From Polynucleobacter sp. 86C-FISCH (lineage in GTDB: Bacteria; Pseudomonadota; Gammaproteobacteria; Burkholderiales; Burkholderiaceae), in the NCBI RefSeq assembly GCF_018882415.1, contig NZ_JACVOL010000001.1, forward strand, positions 458,253 to 522,252: a DNA stretch of 64,000 nt. Reading direction: 5' to 3'. The notes under the pieces are model-generated. The model worked only from the letters and a program-made list of their open reading frames with translations, had not been told where the DNA came from and did no database searches. Positions 45,037 to 53,680 of the stretch are shown here, one piece after another. The translations under genes and the position numbers were made by a program. Position 1 is the stretch's first letter. Every line of letters starts with the position of its first letter.

Positions 45037-45963
45037 ATGAGCAAAGTGGTTGTCATCGGAACGGGAACTATGGGTGTTGGCATTGCTGCTGGATTTTTAG
45101 CCAGTGGCGCCAACATTGTCATGCTAGGTCGCACCCCAGAGAAGGCTTTAGCATGCCTCGACTCCATTAGGTCATGTGCAGATTCAATTAATACCGAATG
45201 GCCAAAGGCAAACCCCTCGTTACAAAGCGGCAGCATTGAAACCTGGCAAGACTGGGATGATGTGGACTTTGTGATTGAAACAGTATCCGAGCAACTGCAA
45301 TTGAAGCAGGACATCTTTGCCCTGCTAGACCAACGTGTTCCGCCTCACATTCCCATTGGTAGCAATAGTTCTGGCTTTCCTATCAGCGATATTGCAAAGG
45401 ATCTGCCAACAGCACATCGCATGTTTAATGCCCACTACTTTATGCCTGCGCACATCGTGCCACTCGTAGAAATTGTTACGGGGAAACGTTCTGATTTAGT
45501 CTTGGCAGAAAAGCTCTGTCAGTTTTATCGCGCCCACGGCAAGAAGCCGGTGCTAGTTAAAAAAGATATCCCGGGGTTTTTAGCAAATCGCATTCAGCAT
45601 GCATTAATGCGTGAAGCACTTTCGCTTGTAGAGGAAGGTGTCGCCACTCCTGACGATATAGATACCGCTGTTCGCTATAGCTTTGGATTTCGCTACGCTG
45701 CAGTTGGGCCTATGACTCAAAAAGAAATCTCCGGCTGGGAAGGCATGACCTTAGCTGCAGAATTGATATACCCCTCACTGTCCAATATCACCCATCCACC
45801 AAGTTGTGTGACCAATTTAGTTAAAAGTGGCAAAACTGGCATTGCTAAGGGCGCAGGATTCAAAGACTGGCCGACTCATGAGGCAACCCTCATGAAGCAG
45901 AAGTACGAACAAAGGCTAAAAGCTGCCTTTGAAGTTCTGAAGATCGCACCAGACCAAGATTAA
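45037..45963 (+). CDS. 3-hydroxyacyl-CoA dehydrogenase family protein (copy 2)
   Basis: A 308-residue dehydrogenase with VIGTGTMGVGIAAGF, SNSSGFPISDIAKDL and NAHYFMPAHIVPLVEIV, and a C-terminal domain with PGFLANRIQHALMRE. It shares the length and the key blocks with the copy at 37748-38689, so they are paralogues. It diverges from the enolase-superfamily gene over 105 bases that include a GGAAT-N9-ATTCC repeat near 44997. Confidence 0.88.
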   Translation: MSKVVVIGTGTMGVGIAAGFLASGANIVMLGRTPEKALACLDSIRSCADSINTEWPKANPSLQSGSIETWQDWDDVDFVIETVSEQLQLKQDIFALLDQRVPPHIPIGSNSSGFPISDIAKDLPTAHRMFNAHYFMPAHIVPLVEIVTGKRSDLVLAEKLCQFYRAHGKKPVLVKKDIPGFLANRIQHALMREALSLVEEGVATPDDIDTAVRYSFGFRYAAVGPMTQKEISGWEGMTLAAELIYPSLSNITHPPSCVTNLVKSGKTGIAKGAGFKDWPTHEATLMKQKYEQRLKAAFEVLKIAPDQD

Positions 45964-46028
45964 ATCTAATTTGTTGCAGCACAGCATATTTATTCGCCCA
46001 CGCTTTCACATTATTAGATAATTGAGGG

Positions 46029-47483
46029 GTGAATACAAAAGCATCTTTTAGCTCCCTGTTCAGTAGGGCTGTCATTATTTTGTCTGGCTGCGCCTTTCTA
46101 AGCTCAACACCGGGCTTTGCATACGCACAGAGCAAGCAAACTCAAAGCACCAGCCAAGCGCGCAACAAAATTACCGTCCAAACCACTAAGCAAGTTGGCT
46201 TTAAAGATAAATCTGCAGGTTCTAACTCAAAGACTAGCAGCATGAGCTTGAACCCAGCCCTCTTTCAGCGCAAAGCACCTGATGAGCTCATGCTTGATAG
46301 CGACGCCAATCTTGACTATCGCGTGGTACAAGGATGTTTACGACGAAGCTTTACCGAAGATAGTCTTCCCGCAAGTATTGGCATCAACAACAGCCAATTT
46401 GCCGAATTCTTTAAGAATCAGACCAAAACATTTTTTGATCACATGCGTGGGGACTGCATCCCTTATGCGGTTGCTTTCGGTAGTCGCAATCGCTTTGACT
46501 CGCTCAGCATCATGAATGGCCCAATTCAAGATAGCAAAACTGAAGTATGGACATTTACACCATCAGCAGTTGGTGGCTTTTTAATTCAACAAGACTTACT
46601 TAAAGATGAATCTAAGCGTTTAACGGAGATTCGCATTCCGCTAAGAGATGTTTTGTATGACCCCCGCAAAGTAAGCGATCAACTACCAGTTGAACTGGTT
46701 TGGGAATTGAACTCCCTGATCAAGCAAATTTATCCAGAAGAAAATAATTCTCTCGAAAATACCAATAGCGTTGTGCGCTTAATTGTAGATTTTGGTGATC
46801 GTGAAAAATGGGCTCAAATTTGGGCTGCAGAAATCATTGATCCAACTACTAAAGAAGTTTATGCAAATGCGTTTTGGGTAGAACGTAACGACATCCCTGG
46901 TGGCTTTTTTACTGGCTCAGGCGAATCTCTTGAGCGCTCTTTCTGGACCAACCCCTTAAGCTATCGCCGCATCTCTCGCGGTGTTGGCATGGTAAGGGCG
47001 TCCTCAGGCAAGCGTAGCAAAGCACCTGCGGCGGCAACCAAATCTGCACCTGCAACCCCCGCACCCGCTCCTAAGCAACGTTATCGCGCCCATATGGGCA
47101 TTGATTACTCTGCGCCAACTGGCACACCTATCTTTAGTGTCGCCAATGGCAGAGTTGCTCACATTGGCTACAGCGGCGCATTTGGTAACTTGATTATTTT
47201 GGAGCATCCAGGCAATTACCATACCTACTATGCTCACTTAAGCAACTACAACGTCGAGCTCGAATTAGGCAATGAAGTGCGTCGCGGATTAGAGATTGGT
47301 TATGTTGGATCTACCGGCAGATCAACTGGACCGCATCTTCATTTCGAACTGAGAAAAAATGGTATTTACGTTGATCCTTATGCACCAAAGACTCAACTTG
47401 ATTTATGGTCTATGCGCGATAACGAAAGCGGACAACTGACCAGAGAAATATTATTACTTGGCAGCCCCATTAAAAATAACTAA
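46029..47483 (+). CDS. M23 family metallopeptidase (LytM domain)
   Basis: An exported 484-residue protein; the signal peptide ends near GFAYAQ. Residues about 70-300 are a region I do not recognise. A Pro/Ala/Lys-rich linker (about 325-350) is followed by the LytM domain (about 350-460) with zinc ligands in HMGIDYSAP and GPHLHFEL. It is a murein endopeptidase or a related activator, cell-wall directed. The only possible start for the signal peptide is GTG at 46029, because TGA lies two codons earlier in frame; GAGGG directly abuts it, giving unusually short ribosome-site spacing. Confidence 0.9.
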   Translation: MNTKASFSSLFSRAVIILSGCAFLSSTPGFAYAQSKQTQSTSQARNKITVQTTKQVGFKDKSAGSNSKTSSMSLNPALFQRKAPDELMLDSDANLDYRVVQGCLRRSFTEDSLPASIGINNSQFAEFFKNQTKTFFDHMRGDCIPYAVAFGSRNRFDSLSIMNGPIQDSKTEVWTFTPSAVGGFLIQQDLLKDESKRLTEIRIPLRDVLYDPRKVSDQLPVELVWELNSLIKQIYPEENNSLENTNSVVRLIVDFGDREKWAQIWAAEIIDPTTKEVYANAFWVERNDIPGGFFTGSGESLERSFWTNPLSYRRISRGVGMVRASSGKRSKAPAAATKSAPATPAPAPKQRYRAHMGIDYSAPTGTPIFSVANGRVAHIGYSGAFGNLIILEHPGNYHTYYAHLSNYNVELELGNEVRRGLEIGYVGSTGRSTGPHLHFELRKNGIYVDPYAPKTQLDLWSMRDNESGQLTREILLLGSPIKNN

Positions 47484-47529
47484 GCAATATTGCTAGCGAG
47501 TGATTTGAATTTACTTACTTCAGCTAAAC

Positions 47530-47556
47530 AAAAAGGGTCCTTACGGACCCTTTTTA
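47530..47556. terminator. Bidirectional terminator between M23 gene and uspA
   Basis: AAAAAGGGTCC (47530-47540) pairs with GGACCCTTTTT (47545-47555) across TTAC, between convergent genes. Confidence 0.9.
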
Positions 47557-47579
47557 CTGAATGCTGAGTGCTAAGTGAA

Positions 47580-48020
47580 TTAACCCAAAACCAATACCGG
47601 TAGTTTTGAGTGAACAATGACTTCATGAGTCTCGCTACCCAACAAGACACTCTTGATACCCGTGCGCTTATGGGAGGCCATCACAATGACATCTGCCTTC
47701 GCCCTTTTTGCCCCATCCAAAATGCCTTCAGATAAGTTGCTATTTGCAATATGAAGACTCTTTACCTTGATACCAGCACCAAGTGCAGTCGTTGCCTTCT
47801 TAAATATATCTTTTGCATAAGCCTCGCAAACCTTAGCATGCTCTTTTTGTGAAATTCCATAGCCCATGGTGCTATCTGAGTAGACCATTGGAGGCAGGGG
47901 GTCAGAAACATAAACCAGAGTTACAGCGGCGCCATCTGCCTTAGCAAGTGCAGCAACCTTCTTCAAGGATTTTTTGCTGACATCCGAACCATCTACAGGT
48001 ACTAATAAATGCTTAAACAT
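47580..48020 (-). CDS. Universal stress protein UspA family
   Basis: A 146-residue single-domain Usp with PVDGSDVSKKSL at the start and the ATP-binding end ASHKRTGIKSVLLGSETHE, a variant of the G-2x-G-9x-G(S/T) motif. Such proteins respond to growth arrest and oxygen or energy stress. It diverges from the DUF2177 gene across 87 bases in which I see no FNR box. Confidence 0.92.
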   Translation of the reverse strand: MFKHLLVPVDGSDVSKKSLKKVAALAKADGAAVTLVYVSDPLPPMVYSDSTMGYGISQKEHAKVCEAYAKDIFKKATTALGAGIKVKSLHIANSNLSEGILDGAKRAKADVIVMASHKRTGIKSVLLGSETHEVIVHSKLPVLVLG

Positions 48021-48107
48021 GTTTACCTCTCCCTAAATTGGACTACTAACCTACTCTTTCCATCATAATGCTTATTATTAGCCTATAAAAGAATAAAGGT
48101 AACTTAA

Positions 48108-48509
48108 TTGCTCAAGAATTTTGCTATCTACGCCACATTTTTAGTCACCCTAATCGCAATTGATTTGGTATGGCTTTTGGGTATCGCAAAGAATCTCTAT
48201 CGAGATCAAATGGGTGACTTAATGGCTAGCGAACCCAAGCTTATAGCTGGACTTGCTTTCTACCTTCTCTATGCCCTCGGGGTCTGTATTTTTGTCATTG
48301 TTCCAGCGCTATCAAAACAGTCCTGGATATATGCACTGCAATATGGCGCTCTTTTTGGGTTGTTCTGCTACATGACGTACGACCTCACCAATCTTGCAGT
48401 CATTAGAAACTTTCCAACACAACTAGCATTGATTGATATTGCATGGGGCAGTTTTGTTACCGCCGCATGTTCAGGCATCGCCTACTGGGTTGGCAACCGC
48501 TTCTCATAG
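48108..48509 (+). CDS. DUF2177 family membrane protein
   Basis: A 133-residue protein with four predicted membrane helices. It starts at TTG (48108). The motifs LVWLLGIAKNLYRDQMG and FCYMTYDLTNLAVIRNFP match the DUF2177 family (function unknown). SulP follows after 19 bases, so the two may be cotranscribed. Confidence 0.85.
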   Translation: MLKNFAIYATFLVTLIAIDLVWLLGIAKNLYRDQMGDLMASEPKLIAGLAFYLLYALGVCIFVIVPALSKQSWIYALQYGALFGLFCYMTYDLTNLAVIRNFPTQLALIDIAWGSFVTAACSGIAYWVGNRFS

Positions 48510-48528
48510 CGTATTTAATATTGAGCTT

Positions 48529-50154
48529 ATGTTTTTTCGCCCACGACTACTAGACGCATTTAACGGATATAACCGCACCCTTTTCACAAAGGATGTATTG
48601 GCTGGTCTGACGGTTGGTATTGTTGCGCTGCCATTGGCCATGGCCTTTGCAATCGCCAGCGGACTCAAGCCGGAGGCGGGTATTTTTACTGCCATTATTG
48701 CTGGCGGCCTCATATCACTTTTGGGTGGCAGTCGCGTTCAAATCGGCGGTCCAGCAGGCGCCTTCATTGTTATTGTTTATGGCATCGTCGAACGCTACGG
48801 TGTGCCGAATTTATTGCTAGCTACTGCTATGTCAGGAGTATTTTTATTTCTGATGGGCGTGTTTCGTCTTGGAACGCTAGTGCGCTTTATTCCCATAGCA
48901 GTCATTATTGGCTTTACGAATGGCATTGCTTTCTTGATTGGCTTATCTCAAATCAAAGATTTCTTTGGGCTCCAGATTGAAAAAATGCCTGCCCAATTTT
49001 TCCAATCCATTCATACACTCTATTTAGCTGCGGATACTTTTAATCCTGTAGCTCTTGGCTTGGCTTGTGGCAGTCTTGCTCTATTAATATTTTGGAAGAT
49101 ATTTCAGAATCGCCTGGGATGGCTATCGCATCTTCCCGGCACAGTAGTGGCAATGGTTGTGGCAACTATTATTACCAGCGCCTTTAACTTGCCAGTCGAT
49201 ACCATCGGCAGTCGCTTTGGAGGTATTCCCTCTGGACTTCCTTCTTTTGAATGGCTACCGGTCAGCTGGGATAACGCGCAGTACATGGTTGCACCAGCCT
49301 TAACACTGGCGCTACTAGGAGCAATTGAATCTTTGCTTTGCGCCCGTATTGCTGATAGCCTGATTCATGATCGCCATGAATCAAATCAAGAATTAATGGC
49401 ACAAGGTATTGCCAATTTCACTATTCCATTCTTTGGTGGCATGCCAGCAACTGGAACGATTGCGCGCACCGTTACCAATGTTGAAAGTGGTGCCACCACC
49501 CCGATTGCCGGTCTTATTCATGCCGCAACCTTACTGATCATCGTCTTGTTTGCTGCACCACTCGCTAAAAATATTCCACTAGCTAGCCTTGCCGCCATCT
49601 TGATGTATGTCGCCTGGAATATGGGTGAATGGAGAAAGTTTATCGATCTCAAGCAGTTCCGCCTGCCATACCGAATCACCATTCTCAGCGTCTTTATTCT
49701 TACGGTTGTACTAGATCTCACCATCGCAGTTCAGGTGGGTTTACTGCTGGCTTTTATCACTTTCATTTACCGAATCTCTAGCCTATCGCGCTGTGAGATT
49801 GCTTTAGCGAGTGACTTCCCTGGACTAAGCAACCAGCAAGGCCGCATTGATGCTTACCGCATTCATGGGGCAATCTTTTTTGGTGCCGTCAAACTGCTAG
49901 AAAAGATTGAGACAAACTTACCATCTCACACTCTCTTACTTGATTTAAAAAATGTAATCTACATTGATACTTCAGGCATGGATACGATCATGGAGCTTGC
50001 ACACCTTTGCAAGATTCGTAATATTCGCTTGCTAATTTGTGGCTTGGCACATCAACCACTGGAGATGGCTGAACGTAGCAACTTCATTGCTATGCTTCCG
50101 CCAAACTCTTTCTACCCTGACCTGATTTCTGGAATTGAAGCAGCGACAACTTAA
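48529..50154 (+). CDS. SulP family anion transporter with STAS domain
   Basis: A 541-residue SLC26/SulP carrier: about 10-14 membrane helices with GIVALPLAMAFAIASGLKPEAG near the start, and a C-terminal STAS domain (about 420-540) with DLKNVIYIDTSGMDTI. Members carry sulfate, bicarbonate or dicarboxylates. I chose ATG 48529, since a longer frame to 48433 lies within the DUF2177 gene. Its end is seven bases from the convergent TauE-like gene. Substrate not readable. Confidence 0.9.
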   Translation: MFFRPRLLDAFNGYNRTLFTKDVLAGLTVGIVALPLAMAFAIASGLKPEAGIFTAIIAGGLISLLGGSRVQIGGPAGAFIVIVYGIVERYGVPNLLLATAMSGVFLFLMGVFRLGTLVRFIPIAVIIGFTNGIAFLIGLSQIKDFFGLQIEKMPAQFFQSIHTLYLAADTFNPVALGLACGSLALLIFWKIFQNRLGWLSHLPGTVVAMVVATIITSAFNLPVDTIGSRFGGIPSGLPSFEWLPVSWDNAQYMVAPALTLALLGAIESLLCARIADSLIHDRHESNQELMAQGIANFTIPFFGGMPATGTIARTVTNVESGATTPIAGLIHAATLLIIVLFAAPLAKNIPLASLAAILMYVAWNMGEWRKFIDLKQFRLPYRITILSVFILTVVLDLTIAVQVGLLLAFITFIYRISSLSRCEIALASDFPGLSNQQGRIDAYRIHGAIFFGAVKLLEKIETNLPSHTLLLDLKNVIYIDTSGMDTIMELAHLCKIRNIRLLICGLAHQPLEMAERSNFIAMLPPNSFYPDLISGIEAATT

Positions 50155-50161
50155 AGGCGAC

Positions 50162-50881
50162 TTAAGAAATACAGAAGCCGCCTTTTAATAAAGCTTCCGG
50201 CAAAACCCAAGCGCGGTATAAACCAAAGCCTCCTGCAATGAGCAAAAGCGAAGCAGCTAAATAACGCACCCAACGATATTGTCCAAACTGGGTGAGTGCT
50301 GCAGAAAATTTAGAGATCAACAATAGGTTGGGCAAGGTCCCCAATCCAAAGGCTAGCATTAGCCCAGCACCAGTGAGCACATCGCCTGATAAAAACGCCA
50401 GCGGCAAAACGCTGTAGACCAATCCGCAGGGTACTAAACCCCAGAGCATGCCGCTAAACCAACGCGATGGACCACTCGCCATACGCCCCAAGTATTTAGC
50501 CCAGTAAGCGGCAATTTTGGAGCTGATCCACTTACCTCCCAGCAAACCTTCTGATGAGCCCGCTTTTAAAAGACGAATGCCCATCAGTATCAAAATAAGG
50601 GAGGTTAGAGCAAACAAGGGTCGCTGAATGGGAATCAGATTTTGCTGCCAAACCACCACACCTACAGCAGCGGCAAGAGCACCCAAAAGAACATAAGTAG
50701 TTACGCGCCCCAAATGCATGATTAACTGCAGGTAAAAAAGCTCGGATTTGGGCCTTAATGGGGCCTCCAAAGCGATGGGTCTCTCGATGGCTGCCGCTAT
50801 ACCCCCGCACATCAGGGCGCAGTGCCAGCCGCTCACAAGAGCGCCCAAAAATACGGCAATCAGTAGGCTAGAAGTTAGCAT
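50162..50881 (-). CDS. TauE/SafE- or DsbD-like six-helix membrane protein
   Basis: A 239-residue membrane protein with the HCALMCGG motif after the first helix and a Pro-Cys (GLVPCGLVYS) in a central helix, as in the cytochrome-c-biogenesis-type (DsbD_2) branch of the sulfite exporter superfamily. In betaproteobacteria such genes often accompany cbb3 oxidase genes and are suspected in copper or thiol supply. It diverges from fnr over 76 bases that include ACGGG-N8-CCCGT. Function inferred from context only. Confidence 0.75.
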   Translation of the reverse strand: MLTSSLLIAVFLGALVSGWHCALMCGGIAAAIERPIALEAPLRPKSELFYLQLIMHLGRVTTYVLLGALAAAVGVVVWQQNLIPIQRPLFALTSLILILMGIRLLKAGSSEGLLGGKWISSKIAAYWAKYLGRMASGPSRWFSGMLWGLVPCGLVYSVLPLAFLSGDVLTGAGLMLAFGLGTLPNLLLISKFSAALTQFGQYRWVRYLAASLLLIAGGFGLYRAWVLPEALLKGGFCIS

Positions 50882-50957
50882 CCGCTATCGAAATAAAGGT
50901 TAAAAAACGGGATTCACTACCCGTATAGAATAAACTGACTGCATAATTAGTTCCAAT

Positions 50958-51728
50958 ATGAATTACAAACCTACCGATACCCCAACCAGCAAATGCTCAG
51001 TATGTGTACTGGGTCAGTTTTGCCTGCCGGTTGGTCTAAACAGTAGCGAAGTCTCAAAAATTGACAGCCTGGTTAAAGAACGCGTCCACCTGCAAAAAGG
51101 GGAAAGCTTATATCGCCATGGCGATCTACTCAGCTCTGTATACAGCGTCCGCTTTGGCACACTCAAAACTGAATTTTGCCTCCAAGATGGTCGCCAACAA
51201 GTCATTGGTTTTCACCTTCCTGGTGAAATCTTAGGTTTAGATGGAATTGGTGAAGGTCATTACCAATCGGATGCAATTGCGTTAGAAGAGAGTGAAGTTT
51301 GCATTATTCGCTACGAAGCATTTGAAGATTTAGCGCGTCAAATTCCAGTATTGCAAAATCAGTTTCATAAGATCATGAGTCGTGAGCTGACTCAAGATCA
51401 ACGCCACTTACTTTCTCTTGGCACAATGCGCGCTGAAGAAAGATTGGCTGCATTTTTATTAAGTCTCTCTCAACGCTTAGCAGCGCGCGGATATCTGAAT
51501 AACGAATTTGATTTACGCATGAGTCGTAATGACATCGGCAGTTACCTTGGCATTCAAATTGAAACTGTTAGCCGCATGCTCTCGCGCTTTGCTGAATCAG
51601 GTCTGATTCAAATTAAGCAACGTCATATCAAACTGATCGATATGAACGGTCTATATGAATTGGCAGGCATTCCAAACCCTGACCGCCAGGGCTGCTCTAC
51701 CCCAGAAATCCCAATCAAACAGGCTTAA
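50958..51728 (+). CDS. fnr: FNR-type oxygen-sensing transcription regulator
   Basis: A 256-residue Crp/Fnr-family regulator. The four [4Fe-4S] cysteines of FNR are present: Cys13, Cys16 and Cys22 at the N-terminus and Cys116 (SEVCIIRYE), equivalent to E. coli Cys122. The recognition helix ETVSRMLSRF keeps the Glu, Ser and Arg that read TTGAT-N4-ATCAA. It should be active without oxygen and activate the cbb3 operon next door, which has a perfect box. Its TAA overlaps the stop of the convergent last cco-locus gene. Confidence 0.94.
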   Translation: MNYKPTDTPTSKCSVCVLGQFCLPVGLNSSEVSKIDSLVKERVHLQKGESLYRHGDLLSSVYSVRFGTLKTEFCLQDGRQQVIGFHLPGEILGLDGIGEGHYQSDAIALEESEVCIIRYEAFEDLARQIPVLQNQFHKIMSRELTQDQRHLLSLGTMRAEERLAAFLLSLSQRLAARGYLNNEFDLRMSRNDIGSYLGIQIETVSRMLSRFAESGLIQIKQRHIKLIDMNGLYELAGIPNPDRQGCSTPEIPIKQA

Positions 51729-51985
51729 ATTAAGCCGCGATCTACTTCCTTGCTATCTGGTGCATCAATACCTGGCAAGATATAAGCTGTAAGCGCACTA
51801 GATGCAGCGCAAAAGATCCAAATAGCAAAAAATCCAATTGTATAGATACCCTCATCCGAGATATCTGGGTGATGACCAAAAAATAGCAAATCCTGTGGAT
51901 GCACTATGGTGAATAACAAGCCTTCTGCCATGCCAGCCACCAAAAAGGAAGGCCACAAAATCCAGATCAGTAGGCGGTACTTCAT
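51725..51985 (-). CDS. Small membrane protein at the end of the cco locus
   Basis: An 86-residue protein with two predicted membrane helices (about 5-27 and 48-70), and Pro/Asp-rich segments between and after (HPQDLLFFGHHPDISDEG). Its ATG overlaps the stop of the FixH-like gene (ATGA), so it is translationally coupled to the oxidase accessory genes. I do not recognise a named family; a role in cbb3 assembly is inference from position. Confidence 0.8.
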   Translation of the reverse strand: MKYRLLIWILWPSFLVAGMAEGLLFTIVHPQDLLFFGHHPDISDEGIYTIGFFAIWIFCAASSALTAYILPGIDAPDSKEVDRGLI

Positions 51986-52185
51986 TTTTGTACCTGCGTC
52001 TCTTTAAGCTGCTCAACCTTTAAACCCTGCTTCATTACGCCATCGCGCAAAGGTTTATCGGCCTGATAATTGATTGCCAGGTAAATGGTAATGATGCAAC
52101 CGATCATCGCAACTGCCGGCCCACTGATCAATAACCATGGCCACAATTGTTTAAACCAAGGTTTAGTAGTTTGCTGTTCTGTCAT
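51982..52185 (-). CDS. FixH/CcoH-like small membrane protein
   Basis: A 67-residue protein with one N-terminal membrane helix (PWLLISGPAVAMIGCIITIYLA) and a short soluble tail of about 35 residues with YQADKPLRDG. It resembles the N-terminal part of FixH/CcoH, which stabilises cbb3 assembly, but is much shorter than the roughly 150-residue family norm. ATG 52185 is chosen because GAGAGG lies six bases upstream. Adjacent to ccoG. Confidence 0.7.
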   Translation of the reverse strand: MTEQQTTKPWFKQLWPWLLISGPAVAMIGCIITIYLAINYQADKPLRDGVMKQGLKVEQLKETQVQK

Positions 52186-52210
52186 ATACATCCTCTCCAT
52201 TGCTTTTAGC

Positions 52211-53668
52211 TTAACGGGGAATAATAAAAGTAGATTTTTCTTCGCGGGTTCTAGTGACTTCCTTATCGCCCATTACCTCTTGCGCCGTTACATCAAAATG
52301 TATTGGATAGTTTCCAGAATTATTCTGACCAATACTAGTGCTTACTTTAATTGGCATCAACTGATTACTTGCCGGTGCCACGTCGATTTCTTGAATTTCT
52401 TTGCCCTGCGAATTCAAAATCTTCAAGTCATCCAAGCCTGTAGCCTTAACTCGTACCTTCATTGGATGTTCAGAGGCATTCATAATCTGAATACGATAAA
52501 TATTCTCTATACGAACGCCATCAACCTCGCGCGCCAAGGCACCACGATCACGCATGACATCGACCCTTAATGGATTACGCGTTACTAAAGAAAATAGAAA
52601 AGCCGAGGCAAGGACTGTAATAAAAGCTGTGTAAATTAAGACCCGTGGTCGCAAGATATGACGAATAGCACTTTGATTCGATTCTTTATCCTCAATAGCA
52701 CGCTCAGTTGTATAACGTATCAAGCCTTTGGGATAGTTCACCTTCTCCATCACCTGGTTGCAGGCATCAATACAGGCGCCACAACCAATGCACATGTATT
52801 GCAGACCATCGCGAATATCAATACCGGTAGGACAAACTTGAACACAAATACTGCAGTCAACACAATCACCCAAGCCTAGAGAGCTATGATCAGCAGACTT
52901 GCTGCGACTACCTCTTGGCTCACCACGTACTTTGTCATACGTTACCAAGAAGGTATCCTTATCTACCATCACGCTCTGGAAGCGTGCATATGGGCACATA
53001 TATTTGCAGACTTGCTCACGCATAAAGCCTGCGTTGCCCCAAGTAGCAAAGGCATAGAAACATAACCAGAAGGTCTGCCAAGGTCCGAGCGAGAGGTGAA
53101 GCAATGACGCGCCTAAAGTTTCAATCGGCGTGAAATAACCAATAAAAGTAAAGCCAGTCCAGAATGCGATCAACAACCATAAAAAATGCTTGGTGATCTT
53201 CAAGCGCCATTTGCGGAAACCCCATGGCCACTCTTCACCATCCAAACGAATACGGGCAAAGCGATCACCTTCGACCTTACGCTCGATCCACATAAAAATT
53301 TCGGTATATACCGTTTGAGGGCAAGCATAGCCACAGAAAAGACGTCCGGCAACTGCTGTAAACAGAAATAAAGCTAAGGCGGATAAGATTAATAAGAGTG
53401 TGAGGTAAATCACATCCTGTGGCCAAAGTACTAGACCAAAGATATAAAACTTACGCTGAATTAAATCGAAGAGAACTGCTTGACGGTCATTCCAACTCAA
53501 CCACGGCAAACCATAAAACAGTAATTGCGTTGCAAAAACAAGGATGAAACGCCAGCGGGCAAAGAGGCCCGATACGGAACGTGGGTAGATCTTTCGCCGA
53601 ACCTCATAAAGAGATTCCTCAATTACTTCTATCGGAACAGGTTTCCCACCCGGCGGAAGATCTGACAC
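52211..53668 (-). CDS. ccoG: Cytochrome c oxidase accessory protein CcoG (FixG)
   Basis: A 485-residue inner-membrane iron-sulfur protein implicated in copper reduction for cbb3 maturation. It has about five membrane helices with CGYACPQTVY. Two [4Fe-4S] ferredoxin motifs, CVDCSICVQVCP and CIGCGACIDACN, lie around residues 255-295, and an Ig-like C-terminal domain (about 370-485) follows. It lies 12 bases after ccoP. Confidence 0.96.
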   Translation of the reverse strand: MSDLPPGGKPVPIEVIEESLYEVRRKIYPRSVSGLFARWRFILVFATQLLFYGLPWLSWNDRQAVLFDLIQRKFYIFGLVLWPQDVIYLTLLLILSALALFLFTAVAGRLFCGYACPQTVYTEIFMWIERKVEGDRFARIRLDGEEWPWGFRKWRLKITKHFLWLLIAFWTGFTFIGYFTPIETLGASLLHLSLGPWQTFWLCFYAFATWGNAGFMREQVCKYMCPYARFQSVMVDKDTFLVTYDKVRGEPRGSRSKSADHSSLGLGDCVDCSICVQVCPTGIDIRDGLQYMCIGCGACIDACNQVMEKVNYPKGLIRYTTERAIEDKESNQSAIRHILRPRVLIYTAFITVLASAFLFSLVTRNPLRVDVMRDRGALAREVDGVRIENIYRIQIMNASEHPMKVRVKATGLDDLKILNSQGKEIQEIDVAPASNQLMPIKVSTSIGQNNSGNYPIHFDVTAQEVMGDKEVTRTREEKSTFIIPR

Positions 53669-53680
53669 TAAGTACTTTTC

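Noticed and set aside
48433-48528. N-terminal extension of the SulP protein into the DUF2177 gene
   Set aside because: The 32 added residues are not SulP-like; ATG 48529 begins the conserved region.
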